A stretch of DNA of 64,000 nucleotides from Gallionellales bacterium GWA2_60_18 (GTDB taxonomy: Bacteria > Pseudomonadota > Gammaproteobacteria > Burkholderiales > Gallionellaceae): NCBI GenBank assembly GCA_001801105.1, contig MGWS01000018.1:140330-204329 (forward strand). The letters run 5' to 3'. Shown here in pieces: positions 18,938 to 27,802 of the stretch. The position numbers and the translations under genes were made by a program. Below the pieces are notes generated by a model. The model had not been told where the DNA came from, did no database searches, and saw only the letters and a program-made list of their open reading frames with translations. Every line of letters begins with the position of its first letter. Position 1 is the stretch's first letter.

Positions 18938-18959
18938 ATATAGGCCTTTTGGCCTATAT
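18938..18959. promoter_or_regulatory. Perfect AT/GC palindrome in the ilvA/diguanylate cyclase spacer
   Basis: ATATAGGCC and GGCCTATAT form 9-bp perfect arms around TTTT, in the divergent spacer 36 bases before the cyclase start. It could be an operator serving either gene or a hairpin in either leader. The spacer also holds a GCCTCCGGCTGAGGC hairpin on the ilvA side. Confidence 0.4.
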
Positions 18960-18995
18960 CGTGCCATGCGGGGTTGATTGTAGACTGGGCGCCGT

Positions 18996-21374
18996 TTGTT
19001 TGCGCATCCCGGAACTATCGTGCTCTTGCAACGTATCACTCCCAAACTCGCCGCATTGGCGGCAGCCCTGACCGTGTCCGCGGTCATGCTGACGCTCGAT
19101 GCCAGCGAGCGTCGGCGGGTGGAGCAGGAACAGCGCATTCAGGTCATGGAGCGCGTTTCCGCATTGCGTGCCAAGCTGGAAGGCGGCATCAATGTGGCTG
19201 TCGCCGCCACCCGCAGCATGGCGGTGGTCTATGCCATCCATCCGGATCTGACGCACGATGAATTTCTCAGGATGTCGCGGGAGATCATGGTGTCCAATCC
19301 GGCCATACGCAACATCGGCCTGTCGCACGGCACGGTGATCGCCTATGTCTACCCGCTGGAAGGGAACGAGAAGGCCGTCGGGCTGGACTACCGCTCGGTG
19401 CCCGCGCAGTGGCCGGTCTACCAGCAGATGATGGAGTCGGGAGCGCCGCTCATGGCCGGCCCCGTGCCGCTGGTGCAAGGCGGGACGGGCGTCATCGTGC
19501 GCGCCCCGGTGTTTCGCCAAGCCGCGCATGGCCGGGAATTCATCGGTTCGGTTTCCTCGCCGCTGATGCTGGACCGCTTGCTGGACGATGCGGGTTTGCG
19601 CGAGCTTGAGGCGACCACGGCCATCGCTATCCGCGGGCGCGACGGCAAGGGCAGCGACGGGGAAACCTTCTACGGCAGCCTGGAGATGTTCGGCGCGAAT
19701 CCCGTCCTGCGCACCGTCTTCCTGCCCGGGGGAAGCTGGGAAATCGCCGCTATGCCGCGTTCCGGATGGGGCGCCGGTTCGGCGGCGCTGAATGTCGTGC
19801 GCACGCTGGGCGTGCTGTTGTGCCTGCTGGCTGCCGTGCTGGTTTATACGCTGGTCCGGCATCTGCAGCGGCGCGCCGAGAACGAACGCCGCCTGAACGA
19901 AAGCGAGACACAGCTGAAGCTGCGCAGCGCCGAGCTGTATGGCCATAATGTCGTGCTGGACATGATCACCCGGCATGCCGGGTTGCCGGACATCATGGAG
20001 AAGCTGGCGCGGGCGGTCGAAGCGCAACATCCCGGGATGCTGTGTTCCATCATGCTGCTCGACGCGGATGGCAAGCACCTGCGCCACGGCGCGGCACCCA
20101 GCCTGCCGGACTTCTACAACCGGGCGGTTGACGGCGTCGCCATCGGCGAGGGGGCGGGCTCCTGCGGCACGGCGGCCTGGCGCGGCGAACGCGTGGTGAT
20201 CGAGAACATCCAGACCCACCGTTATTGGGAAGGCTTCCATGACCTGCTGCAACGCGCCGGGCTGCAATCCTGCTGGTCGCAGCCGATCAAGGATTGCGAT
20301 GGCCACGTGCTGGGCACTTTCGCCATCTATCACCGGCAACCTGCCTCTCCGCAACCCGACGAGATCGCGCTGATCGAAGCTTCTGCCGCATTGGCCGCGC
20401 TGGCCATCGAGCGCACGCGCACCGCCGAGACATTGCACCTGCACGATGCCGCCCTCAATTTCGTTGCCAACGCGATGATCATCACCGGTCGCGAGGGACA
20501 CATCGTGTGGGCCAACCATGCCTTCAGCGAATTGACCGGCTATGCGGTCGCCGAGGTGATTGGCCACTCTTGCAACGAGTTGCTCAATTCCGGCCATCAG
20601 GATGAGGCTTTCTATGAAGGCATGTGGCAGTCCATCCTGGCTGGCAAGGTGTGGCACGGCGAGTTGGTCAACCGGCGCAAGGATGGTTCGCTGTTCCACG
20701 AGGAGATGACTATCACGCCGGTGCGTGACGGCAATGGCGAGATCACCCATTTCGTGGCGCTGAAGCAGGACATCACCTCGCGCAAGGCCGCCGAGGAGAG
20801 CCTGAAGAACATGGCGTTCTATGACCCGCTGACCAACCTGCCGAACCGCAGGTTGCTGATCGACCGCCTTGCCCTGACCCTGGCCATCGGCAAGCGCAGC
20901 GGCCGCTATGGCGCGCTGATGTTCCTCGACTTGGATAACTTCAAGCCGCTCAACGACGCGCATGGCCACGACGTCGGCGACCTGTTGTTGATGGAGGCGG
21001 CGCGGCGCATCACGGGTTGCGTGCGCGAGGAAGATACCGTGGCGCGCTTCGGCGGCGACGAATTCGTGGTGCTGCTGAAAGAGCTGGATGCCGATGAGGA
21101 GGCTGCGGCCTCGCATGCGACAGGGGTGGCGGAAAAGATACGCAAAGCCCTGTTCGAACCCTACCGGCTGGGGCTGCTCCAGCCGGAAAATGGCAGCACC
21201 GAGATCGAACACCAATGCACCTCCAGCATCGGCATCGTCCTGTTCGCCAGTCATGAGACCAACCGTGACGACATTCTCAAGCGCGCCGACATCGCCATGT
21301 ATCAGGCCAAGGCCGCCGGGCGCAACACGGTGCACTTTTACGATCCGGATACAGAGCTGCAGCTTGCGACATGA
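18996..21374 (+). CDS. Membrane-bound diguanylate cyclase (CHASE-GAF-PAS-GGDEF)
   Basis: A 792-residue inner-membrane sensor that makes cyclic di-GMP from two GTP. Order: TM helix about 12-32; a periplasmic CHASE-type domain (IRNIGLSHGTVIAYVYP...GLDYRS) to about 255; second TM helix about 265-287; a GAF domain; a PAS domain (AMIITGREGHIVWANHAF); and a GGDEF domain. The active-site RFGGDEF is intact, and an RxxD inhibitory site (REED) lies five residues upstream, so feedback inhibition by c-di-GMP is expected. There is no EAL domain. The start is weak: TTG at 18996 or GTG at 19020. Likely ligand is unknown. Confidence 0.92.
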   Translation: MFAHPGTIVLLQRITPKLAALAAALTVSAVMLTLDASERRRVEQEQRIQVMERVSALRAKLEGGINVAVAATRSMAVVYAIHPDLTHDEFLRMSREIMVSNPAIRNIGLSHGTVIAYVYPLEGNEKAVGLDYRSVPAQWPVYQQMMESGAPLMAGPVPLVQGGTGVIVRAPVFRQAAHGREFIGSVSSPLMLDRLLDDAGLRELEATTAIAIRGRDGKGSDGETFYGSLEMFGANPVLRTVFLPGGSWEIAAMPRSGWGAGSAALNVVRTLGVLLCLLAAVLVYTLVRHLQRRAENERRLNESETQLKLRSAELYGHNVVLDMITRHAGLPDIMEKLARAVEAQHPGMLCSIMLLDADGKHLRHGAAPSLPDFYNRAVDGVAIGEGAGSCGTAAWRGERVVIENIQTHRYWEGFHDLLQRAGLQSCWSQPIKDCDGHVLGTFAIYHRQPASPQPDEIALIEASAALAALAIERTRTAETLHLHDAALNFVANAMIITGREGHIVWANHAFSELTGYAVAEVIGHSCNELLNSGHQDEAFYEGMWQSILAGKVWHGELVNRRKDGSLFHEEMTITPVRDGNGEITHFVALKQDITSRKAAEESLKNMAFYDPLTNLPNRRLLIDRLALTLAIGKRSGRYGALMFLDLDNFKPLNDAHGHDVGDLLLMEAARRITGCVREEDTVARFGGDEFVVLLKELDADEEAAASHATGVAEKIRKALFEPYRLGLLQPENGSTEIEHQCTSSIGIVLFASHETNRDDILKRADIAMYQAKAAGRNTVHFYDPDTELQLAT

Positions 21375-21390
21375 CGGGAAATCGGTTCAA

Positions 21391-21783
21391 ATGCCGCGCA
21401 TGGAAAATAAAGTTCCCCATGGTTTCATCATCCGGACACAGGTGAATTATCTGCCGGACCAGTCCGATGAAGCGGGCAACCGTTTCGTGTTCTCCTACAC
21501 CATCAACATCGTCAATCTCGGCGGCGTCTCCGCCCGGCTCATCAGCCGCCACTGGATCATCACCGACGCCCATCACCATGTCCAGGAAGTGCGCGGACAG
21601 GGCGTGGTGGGCGAGCAGCCGCTGCTCGCGCCGGGCCAGAGCTTCGAATACACCAGCGGTACGGTGCTGACCACGCAGGTCGGCACGATGCAGGGTAGCT
21701 ACCAGATGCAGGCCGAGGACGGTGCGCTGTTCGAAGTCGATATCCCGCAGTTCGTGTTGAGTGTGCCGCGTGTTTTGCATTAG
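21391..21783 (+). CDS. apaG: ApaG domain protein
   Basis: A 130-residue ApaG protein (E. coli 125). This fibronectin-III-like domain, sometimes fused to F-box proteins in eukaryotes, is associated with divalent cation (Co/Mg) resistance but has no defined enzymatic role. Signatures: FVFSYTINIVNLG, LISRHWIITDA, VRGQGVVGEQPLLAPG and the C-terminal IPQFVLSVPRVLH. ATG at 21391 has GGGAA 10 bases upstream; ATG at 21400 is an alternative giving 127 residues. Overlap with the ORF of mltA upstream is only apparent. Confidence 0.93.
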   Translation: MPRMENKVPHGFIIRTQVNYLPDQSDEAGNRFVFSYTINIVNLGGVSARLISRHWIITDAHHHVQEVRGQGVVGEQPLLAPGQSFEYTSGTVLTTQVGTMQGSYQMQAEDGALFEVDIPQFVLSVPRVLH

Positions 21784-21856
21784 CAGCCTGACGGCCAACC
21801 TCCCGCAATTTGCAGCAAAAGCATTTCACGCGTCTCCGCGTGAAAATCGCTTCTAT

Positions 21857-22978
21857 ATGGCATGGCTCGCGCCACTGCTCTTTCTCGCCGCCTGCACCGC
21901 GCCGCCCAAGCCACCCATCGTCCCGGCTCCCGCCTTTGCGCCCAGCGATTGGGAAAGGCTGCCGGATTGGCAGACGCTGGATCTACAGGGTAGCTGGGCG
22001 GCATTCCTGCAAAGCTGCCGCGCGCTGAAGAACAAGCCGGGCTGGCAGGATGCCTGTGCACGCGCCAGCGGGCTGGCGCAGCCGGACAATGCGGCGTTGC
22101 GCAGTTTCTTCGAAGAGGGTTTCACGCCCTGGCAGGTGTTCAACCCGGATGGCTCCCCGCAGGGGCTGGTCACCGGCTACTACGAGCCGAAACTGCACGG
22201 TAGCCGCACCCGGACGAAACATTTCCGCTATCCGCTGTATGCCGTCCCGGACGACCTGCTGACCGTTGACCTGGGCGAAATCTATCCGCAACTGAAAGAC
22301 CTGCGTCTGCGCGGACGGTTGCAGGGCAAGCGCATCGTGCCCTATTACGACCGCGCCGGGATCGACGACGGGAAGGCGCCGTTGCAGGGACGCGAACTGT
22401 TCTGGGTGGGTGATGCGGTGGAACTGTTCTTCCTGCAGGTGCAGGGCTCCGGGCGCATCGAGCTGCCGGACGGCTCGCTGGTAAAGGTCGGTTATGCCGA
22501 ACAGAACGGCCATCCCTATGTTTCCATCGGCAGGAAGCTGGTGGAGATGGGCGAGCTGAAGCTCGAGGAAGCCTCGATGCAGGGCATCAAGGATTGGGCG
22601 CAGCGCAACCCGGAGAAACTCGGCGCGTTGCTGGCGCAGAATCCCAGCTACGTATTCTTCCGCGAATTGCCGGATGGCCTGTCCGCGCCGCTCGGCGCGC
22701 TGGGCGTGCCGCTGACGGAAGGCTACAGCATCGCGGTGGATCCGCGCACCATCCCGCTCGGCGCGCCGGTGCTCCTCGCCACCACCTTCCCGAACAGCGG
22801 CGAACCGCTCAACCGCCTGATGCTGGCGCAGGATACCGGCGGTGCGATCAAGGGGGCGGTGCGCGCGGATTTTTTCTGGGGTTTCGGCGAACAGGCCGGC
22901 ATGCAGGCAGGGCGCATGAAACAGAGCGGGCAGATGTGGGTGCTGTTCCCCAAAGGCAGCGAGCCCCGCTTTAACTGA
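21857..22978 (+). CDS. mltA: Membrane-bound lytic murein transglycosylase A
   Basis: A 373-residue outer-membrane lipoprotein that cleaves peptidoglycan glycan strands with formation of 1,6-anhydromuramic acid. The start at 21857 gives a short lipoprotein signal MAWLAPLLFLAAC. The MltA barrel includes GLVTGYYEPKLHGS, FFLQVQGSGRI and VGYAEQNGHPY. The C-terminal 3D domain has AVDPRTIPLG and the catalytic aspartate in AQDTGGAIKG. The long open frame starts earlier, inside apaG, but that would bury the signal peptide. Confidence 0.93.
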   Translation: MAWLAPLLFLAACTAPPKPPIVPAPAFAPSDWERLPDWQTLDLQGSWAAFLQSCRALKNKPGWQDACARASGLAQPDNAALRSFFEEGFTPWQVFNPDGSPQGLVTGYYEPKLHGSRTRTKHFRYPLYAVPDDLLTVDLGEIYPQLKDLRLRGRLQGKRIVPYYDRAGIDDGKAPLQGRELFWVGDAVELFFLQVQGSGRIELPDGSLVKVGYAEQNGHPYVSIGRKLVEMGELKLEEASMQGIKDWAQRNPEKLGALLAQNPSYVFFRELPDGLSAPLGALGVPLTEGYSIAVDPRTIPLGAPVLLATTFPNSGEPLNRLMLAQDTGGAIKGAVRADFFWGFGEQAGMQAGRMKQSGQMWVLFPKGSEPRFN

Positions 22979-23034
22979 TGCCGAAGTCCGGGTTCCCGGG
23001 CGTTCGTCAAACTCAACGTGCTAAACTTCACACC

Positions 23035-23379
23035 GAAGCTGGCCAGACAGTCGCTGCGTCCGCAAGGGCGGAGAGGAAAGTCCGGGCTCCGCAGAGCAGG
23101 ATGCCGGTTAACGACCGGACGCCGCGAGGCGATGGAAAGTGCCACAGAAAATATACCGCCAGTTTGTTTCGATAGATTGGTAAGGGTGAAATGGCGAGGT
23201 AAGAGCTCACCGCGCTGGTGGCAACATCAGTGGCAGGGTAAACCCCATCCGGAGCAAGACCAAATAGGCTGACCATGACGTTGCTCGCGTCGTCAGCGGG
23301 TAGGTCGCTCGAGCGTCAGGTAACGAAACGCCTAGAGGAATGACTGTCCACGACAGAACCCGGCTTACCGGCCAGCTTC
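23035..23379 (+). ncRNA. rnpB: RNase P RNA (bacterial type A)
   Basis: The catalytic RNA of ribonuclease P, which removes tRNA 5' leaders. The 5' strand (GAAGCTGGCCAGACAG) pairs with the 3' end (CCGGCCAGCTTC) to form P1. The universally conserved GAGGAAAGTCCGGGCTCC and GGGTGAAATGGCGAGGTAAG regions, the AGGGTAAACCCC core and the terminal region AGAACCCGGCTTA are all in order. The length, about 345 nt, is normal. Ends are estimated from the P1 pairing. The 3' end overlaps the end of the convergent DUF423 gene by about 15 bases. Confidence 0.97.
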
Positions 23380-23799
23380 ACTTCTTTCAGGAACCGCGGC
23401 GTCCGCCGTTGTTTCACTTTTCCCCGCTTTCATGATGCCGATGGCCAGCGCCAGCCATGCGAGTATCCATGCGCCACCGCCCCAAGGTGTGACGAAGCGG
23501 AAGGCGTCGATGCCGGCCATGCTGCGCAGGTAGAGGTTGCCGCTGAACAACAGGGTGCCGAGCATCATCAGGCCGCCCGCCGCCATCACCCAGCGCGAGG
23601 CGGGCAGGCGGGCGGCGGCGAGACCGGTGGCGAGCAGCCCGAGCGCATGGAACATATGGAGTTGCAGCGCCGTCTGGAACATGGGCTGCGCCGCCGGTGC
23701 GACATCCGGCAGATGGGCCGCCACCGCGCCGAGAATGACGGCGGCAGCGGCGGACAAGGCGCCGAAGGCGAGGAAGAGCCGGGCGTGGATGGGCGTCAT
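23365..23799 (-). CDS. DUF423 (YgdD-like) membrane protein
   Basis: A 144-residue integral membrane protein with four hydrophobic segments. It carries the DUF423 features: LFLAFGALSAAAAVILGAVAAH at the N-terminus, the QLHMFHALGLL helix, GTLLFSGNLYLRS and VTPWGGGAWILAW. Function is unknown. It is convergent with rnpB and its final codons overlap the rnpB 3' end, an overlap that constrains both. The C-terminal tail (KSETTADAAVPERSEAGR) is charged and cytoplasmic-looking. Confidence 0.9.
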   Translation of the reverse strand: MTPIHARLFLAFGALSAAAAVILGAVAAHLPDVAPAAQPMFQTALQLHMFHALGLLATGLAAARLPASRWVMAAGGLMMLGTLLFSGNLYLRSMAGIDAFRFVTPWGGGAWILAWLALAIGIMKAGKSETTADAAVPERSEAGR

Positions 23800-23850
23800 C
23801 GTCCTCGCATCGCGGTCAAGGGTATCAAACCCATATCGTGATTTTGCATT

Positions 23851-24474
23851 TCACCCCCGCTGTTCGTTGCGCAGTGCATTCATCTGCCGGTCCTGCATCC
23901 GCGACAGGGTCGCGAGCGCGAGGGCTGCGCCGACGAGCGCCCAGAACATGTCCGCCTGCGTGTCCCAGACATCGCCCTGGGTGCCGAGGAATTCGTGGGC
24001 GCCCTGTTCGATGGCGAGCGCGACCCACCATTCGACCATTTCATAGGCGGCGCTGATGGCGAGCGCGACGCAGACGCACAGGAACGCGGCCATGCGCCGT
24101 CCGCTGACGAAGCCGCCGCGCAGCAGGATCTCGCGGGCGATGAGGGCGGGGGCGAAGCCCTGCATGAAGTGACCGATCTTGTCGTAGGGATTGCGGCCGA
24201 GGTCGAACAGGTCCTGCATCCAGAAACCGAGCGGGACGCGCGCATAGGTGTATGCGCCGCCATAGATGAGCACCAGCGCGTGGAGCGCGATCAGGACGTA
24301 GAGCAGCGTGGTGAGCGGGAAGCGGCGCCAGGTTGTCGCGAGCAGGGGTGCGGCGATGAGCACCGGCGCGACTTCGAGCAGCCAAGTGAGGTGGTCGTAG
24401 GGGGCGATGCCGGACAGGACGAGCGCGGCGAGGACTATTGCGCCGAGTCCGGCAAGCAGGCGGGCGCGGTTCAT
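23851..24474 (-). CDS. DUF2238/YjdF family membrane protein
   Basis: A 207-residue polytopic membrane protein with about six hydrophobic helices. The central DLGRNPYDKIGHFMQGF and AAYEMVEWWVALAIEQGAHEFLGTQGDVWDTQADM segments are the hallmark of the DUF2238 (YjdF) family. The molecular role is unknown. A normal ATG at 24474. It lies on the same strand as, and upstream of, the DUF423 gene, with a 51-bp gap, so both could form a small operon with the cytochrome gene upstream. Confidence 0.88.
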   Translation of the reverse strand: MNRARLLAGLGAIVLAALVLSGIAPYDHLTWLLEVAPVLIAAPLLATTWRRFPLTTLLYVLIALHALVLIYGGAYTYARVPLGFWMQDLFDLGRNPYDKIGHFMQGFAPALIAREILLRGGFVSGRRMAAFLCVCVALAISAAYEMVEWWVALAIEQGAHEFLGTQGDVWDTQADMFWALVGAALALATLSRMQDRQMNALRNEQRG

Positions 24475-24619
24475 GCGGGCGGATTCGAAGGGAGGCGGAG
24501 CGAACGGGCAAGCATCATGTCTTTTGCATTCACATCCTGTTCAGGGTAATGCGAAACAGGTTCCCATCGGGTTGCAGGCGGGCGAATAGCGTGAGGCCGA
24601 TATTCGCCGCTGCTGCCGG

Positions 24620-25045
24620 TCAGTTGTTCTTGGCGCCCTGTTTGACCCAGTTTCTCATCAACAGGATGTATTGGCGATCCAGCGTGCCCGAGGCGTTCAA
24701 ACCGGCGGGCATCTTCAGACCCTTGTTGGTGCCGGTCAGCAGTTTGGTGAACGTGCTGGAGGCGCTATCGCCGGGGATCACGACCGGCCCGAACACGGTG
24801 CCTTTCATCAGTGTTTCATAGGATGTCAAATCCAGGCCGCTCTTCATCGTGCCCTTCCCGCCCGGGGAGTGGCAGCTGACGCAGTGGTCATGCAGTATGG
24901 GCTGGATGTCGTTCTTGAAGCTCACTTCTTTTGAGCCCGCCGCCTTGATGGCGTCTTGTGCGGTCGTGAGCGAAGCGTTCTCGGCCGATGCATTGAAAGA
25001 TGCGGCGGCCAACAGAACGCCGCACAGCAATATTCCTGATTTCAT
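24620..25045 (-). CDS. Periplasmic c-type cytochrome domain protein
   Basis: A 141-residue exported monoheme protein. Signal peptide with NASA cleavage around residue 21. One CxxCH heme site is at residues 55-59 (CVSCHSPGG). The layout FKNDIQPILHDHCVSCHSPGGKGTMKSGLDLTSYETLMKG is that of the planctomycete-type cytochrome c domain (PSCyt1-like), with a distal methionine candidate in LKMPAGL. ATG at 25045 is preceded by GGGGAG; the frame is open upstream without signal features. Electron-transfer partner unknown; it sits between a chemoreceptor and membrane proteins. Confidence 0.87.
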   Translation of the reverse strand: MKSGILLCGVLLAAASFNASAENASLTTAQDAIKAAGSKEVSFKNDIQPILHDHCVSCHSPGGKGTMKSGLDLTSYETLMKGTVFGPVVIPGDSASSTFTKLLTGTNKGLKMPAGLNASGTLDRQYILLMRNWVKQGAKNN

Positions 25046-25074
25046 ATGACTCCCCTGAAAAGATGTTGTGCCGA

Positions 25075-25185
25075 AACCCCGCCAAACCCGGAGGCGGAGC
25101 CGGTCAAACCATGCGTTGCAGCTGTATGGCGCTGCCCCATCCGGGTTTCCCTTGCTTCCGCAAGGGTTGCGCATACCTTATCCCA
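25075..25185 (-). other. Structured spacer upstream of the cytochrome gene
   Basis: Three inverted pairs nest in this 5' region when read on the minus strand: CCCTTGC/GCAAGGG hairpin, then AAACCCGGA pairing with TCCGGGTTT around an inner CCAT.C/GCATGG stem. It precedes the cytochrome start by about 30 bases and may form a leader RNA fold. It resembles no riboswitch consensus well enough to name. Confidence 0.3.
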
Positions 25186-25292
25186 ATCCGGCAACAGGGG
25201 CAATATGCCGGAGCAAAAGGGGGCTTCGTTTATGGTTTGAAGCCTGCGCGACGAGCGTCATCGCCCATGCGCGGGTCGCCTGTCGGCGGGGG

Positions 25293-26924
25293 TTACACGC
25301 GGAAGCGGTCTACCGCTACGTGGGTGGCGGCTGCAAGCGATTTCAACTGTCTGGCGGTGTCGGATGCTTCCTGCGTGGCTACGCTGTTTTCCTCGGTCAT
25401 CTGCGCGATCTTGTTCACGTTGGCGGCGATCTCGTTGCTTGCCGCGCCCTGTTCCTTGAGGGCGTTGGAAATGTCGTTCACCGCAGAGGTCACGCGTTGT
25501 GCCCCTTCGCTGATGCCGGTCATGGATTCACCGGCTTGCCCCGCTTTGACGACGCCTTGTTCGACGCGCGCAACCGCCTGCTGCATCGTGCCTACCGCCG
25601 TCTGTGCACTCTCCTGTACCGCGCCGATCATGGAGCTGATCTCTGTCGTCGCCTGGGCGGTGCGTTCGGCGAGCTTCCTCACTTCGTCGGCCACTACGGC
25701 GAAGCCCCTGCCTTGTTCGCCGGCGCGCGCTGCCTCGATGGCGGCGTTCAGCGCCAGCAGGTTGGTCTGGTCGGCAACCTCCTTGATGACCTGGACGATG
25801 GCGGAGATCCTTTCCGAGTTTTCGCCGACGGCCTGGATGGTCCGTGCGGCCTCGCCGACCGTCTGCGAGATCGTCTGCATCTCGGCAACGGTTTCCTGAA
25901 TGATGCGGTTGCCGTTCACCGACAGCTCGCCGGTCTCCGTGGTGACCTGGCGCGCCTCGCCGGCACTGTCGGAAACATGGTTGATGCTGACCGTCATTTC
26001 TTCCACGGCTGCCGCCATGCTGGAGGCAGCGTCGCTCTGGTGCGACGAGCTCCTGGCGATCTGTTCCGATGATGTCGCAAGCTGCTCTGCGGCGGAGGCG
26101 ACACCCTCCGCGTTGCGCTTGAGTTCGGCCACCATCTGGTGCAGGTTGTGCCGCATCTTCTGCGCCGCCGCCATCAGGCTGGTGGTGTCATTCCGCTTCA
26201 CCGGAATTTCTGCGGTGAGATCGCCTGCCGCGATCTTCTCGAATACCGCGCACGCCTCGTCCGGTTCGCCGCCGATGGGGCGCGTGACGGAGCGGATGAT
26301 CCAGGTGGCGCAGGCGAAGGCGAGAGCTGCCGCCAGCACCTGGAAAAGGATGATCGCGATGCGGGCCTGTGCATAGGCGGCATGCGCGTCTTCCCCGGTC
26401 TTCTCGAGGATGCTGCCCTGCAATTGGATCAGCTTGTTTACCGAGGTCAGCAGCGCATTGAGCGCGGGAGTGACTTCGGCGGCCATGAGCCTGGACGCTT
26501 CGGCACGGTCCGGCTCGCTGCCCGTATCGAGCAGCTTGGCGACATTCTGGAACGAGCCCACATAGGATTTTCGCTTCTCGCGCACCTCGGCGAGCATGGC
26601 CTTGCCTTCCGGCAGGTAGAGCAATTTTTCCAGTTCGTCGAGCTTCTGCGTGATGGTCTGCACGTTGGCCGCGATCCGCTGTTTCACCGGAGCATGATCG
26701 GTCACGTGAAAAAGTAGAAAGGTCTCGCGCGCATTGGCGTTCATCAGATCGATGGCATCGTTGGCCAGAACGGTCTTCTTCCAGTCCTTCTCGACGATGC
26801 GGTTGAGCGTCTCGTTCACGGAACCGAGCCGGTTCAGCCCGAGCAATGCGGAAACGAGAACCAGGATGAAAAAGAGCCCGAACCCCAGGGCAAGGCGCTT
26901 CGCTATGGTGAGTTTCCGGGGCAT
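25293..26924 (-). CDS. Methyl-accepting chemotaxis protein
   Basis: A 543-residue inner-membrane chemoreceptor that signals to CheA/CheW. TM1 at about 11-33, a four-helix-bundle periplasmic sensor ([21 protein letters not shown]...), TM2 at about 190-212, a HAMP domain, and a long cytoplasmic helical hairpin with the conserved tip [20 protein letters not shown]. No C-terminal NWETF-type CheR tether is present. The ATG at 26924 has GGAGA seven bases upstream; longer starts lack this. Ligand unknown. No che genes are nearby. Confidence 0.94.
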   Translation of the reverse strand: MPRKLTIAKRLALGFGLFFILVLVSALLGLNRLGSVNETLNRIVEKDWKKTVLANDAIDLMNANARETFLLFHVTDHAPVKQRIAANVQTITQKLDELEKLLYLPEGKAMLAEVREKRKSYVGSFQNVAKLLDTGSEPDRAEASRLMAAEVTPALNALLTSVNKLIQLQGSILEKTGEDAHAAYAQARIAIILFQVLAAALAFACATWIIRSVTRPIGGEPDEACAVFEKIAAGDLTAEIPVKRNDTTSLMAAAQKMRHNLHQMVAELKRNAEGVASAAEQLATSSEQIARSSSHQSDAASSMAAAVEEMTVSINHVSDSAGEARQVTTETGELSVNGNRIIQETVAEMQTISQTVGEAARTIQAVGENSERISAIVQVIKEVADQTNLLALNAAIEAARAGEQGRGFAVVADEVRKLAERTAQATTEISSMIGAVQESAQTAVGTMQQAVARVEQGVVKAGQAGESMTGISEGAQRVTSAVNDISNALKEQGAASNEIAANVNKIAQMTEENSVATQEASDTARQLKSLAAATHVAVDRFRV

Positions 26925-27284
26925 CTTTATCTCCAGTCGTTTAGTCAGGGATGCGCGGATTATGTGCAAGGCCGCCATTTCATCGCGCATGAATATACGC
27001 AACAGAACCGGATTATGCAAAAGCCGCCGGGGCATTCACCTGTTGAAAAAAATGGGCACTCGGTAGCCGAATAATTATTTATGCACGGCACGCGCGCAGG
27101 CACGATGTGCCATCTACCCGAACCGGAGCGGCGAATATCGGCGGTTCATCCGGGGTGTTCCGCGCTTTCAATTACAAACAACTTTAGCTTGTTCGTGCAA
27201 TTCATTGCTTTTTAAGCATATTTACATTTCATTAAGTATCAGCGCTAACTCATTGTCCCAAAAAGAAAAATCCCATTTCTTTGC
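26925..27284. other. Intergenic region before the dcw promoter
   Basis: Between the chemoreceptor start and the dcw promoter I find no gene. The left part is the presumed promoter region of the chemoreceptor, the right part is AT-rich with many T-runs, unlike the rest of the window. No flagellar sigma-28 consensus was recognised. Confidence 0.6.
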
Positions 27285-27313
27285 TTGACTGGCTGGTTTT
27301 TTTTCAATATAGT
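27285..27313 (+). promoter_or_regulatory. Sigma-70-type promoter of the dcw cluster (Pmra)
   Basis: A -35 TTGACT (27285-27290) and a -10 TATAGT (27308-27313) are separated by exactly 17 bases, just upstream of mraZ. The expected start site falls in the MraZ box array, so repressor binding would directly occlude initiation. Confidence 0.8.
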
Positions 27314-27346
27314 GGGCCTAAGTGGTAAAAAGTGGGTAAAAGTGGG
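27312..27346 (+). promoter_or_regulatory. MraZ operator (four GTGGG/GTGGT boxes)
   Basis: GTGGG, GTGGT, GTGGG and GTGGG begin at 27312, 27322, 27332 and 27342, an exact 10-bp period. Direct GTGG(G/T) repeats with this spacing are the known binding sites of the MraZ repressor at its own promoter. The first box overlaps the -10 element, the last is 10 bases before the mraZ ATG. Confidence 0.88.
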
Positions 27347-27355
27347 GATAAGGGG

Positions 27356-27802
27356 ATGTTCCAAGGGGCGGCGCAACTCAATCTGGATAGCAAAGGCAGG
27401 CTTGCGATACCGAGCAGGTATCGCGACATGCTGCTGAGCGCTTACGCGGGTCAGTTGGTGCTGACCGCCGATGCCGACGGTTGCCTGCTGGTCTATCCGC
27501 AGCCGGAGTGGCAACCCATCCGCGACAAGCTGCTCAAGCTCTCCGCGCTCAATCCGAAGATCCGCGCCTTGCAGCGCCGCCTGATCGGTTATGCCGAGGA
27601 TGTGGTGATGGATGGCGCCGGGCGCGTGCTGATCTCTCCCGCCTTGCGCAGCTACGCCGCGCTGGACAAGCGCGTGATGCTGGTCGGGCAGGGCAATAAA
27701 TTCGAACTGTGGGATGAGGCGAAGTGGCAGGCGCAGCAGGATGCCGCGCTGTCGTTCATGGAAGGCGATCTGCCGCCCGAGCTTGAAGGCTTTTCTCTGT
27801 GA
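27356..27802 (+). CDS. mraZ: Transcriptional regulator MraZ
   Basis: A 148-residue DNA-binding protein, first gene of the dcw cluster and its autorepressor. Two AbrB-like MraZ repeats are visible: [15 protein letters not shown] near residue 10 and [15 protein letters not shown] near residue 85. ATG at 27356 is preceded by AAGGGG; a GTG at 27332 is in frame but lies in the operator. The stop overlaps the rsmH start. MraZ forms ring oligomers that bind the repeated boxes just upstream, which are present here. Confidence 0.95.
   Translation: MFQGAAQLNLDSKGRLAIPSRYRDMLLSAYAGQLVLTADADGCLLVYPQPEWQPIRDKLLKLSALNPKIRALQRRLIGYAEDVVMDGAGRVLISPALRSYAALDKRVMLVGQGNKFELWDEAKWQAQQDAALSFMEGDLPPELEGFSL

Noticed and set aside
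18954..21335. A 793-residue open frame on the minus strand
   Set aside because: It is antisense to the diguanylate cyclase, whose domains and active sites are intact on the plus strand; the antisense product has no domain and an odd composition.
25100..25160. CAAACCAT...ATGG...GCC on the plus strand, reminiscent of a c-di-GMP-I (GEMM) riboswitch core
   Set aside because: The required GACGCAAAGCC segment is missing, the strand has no downstream gene, and on the gene-bearing minus strand the sequence does not match the consensus.
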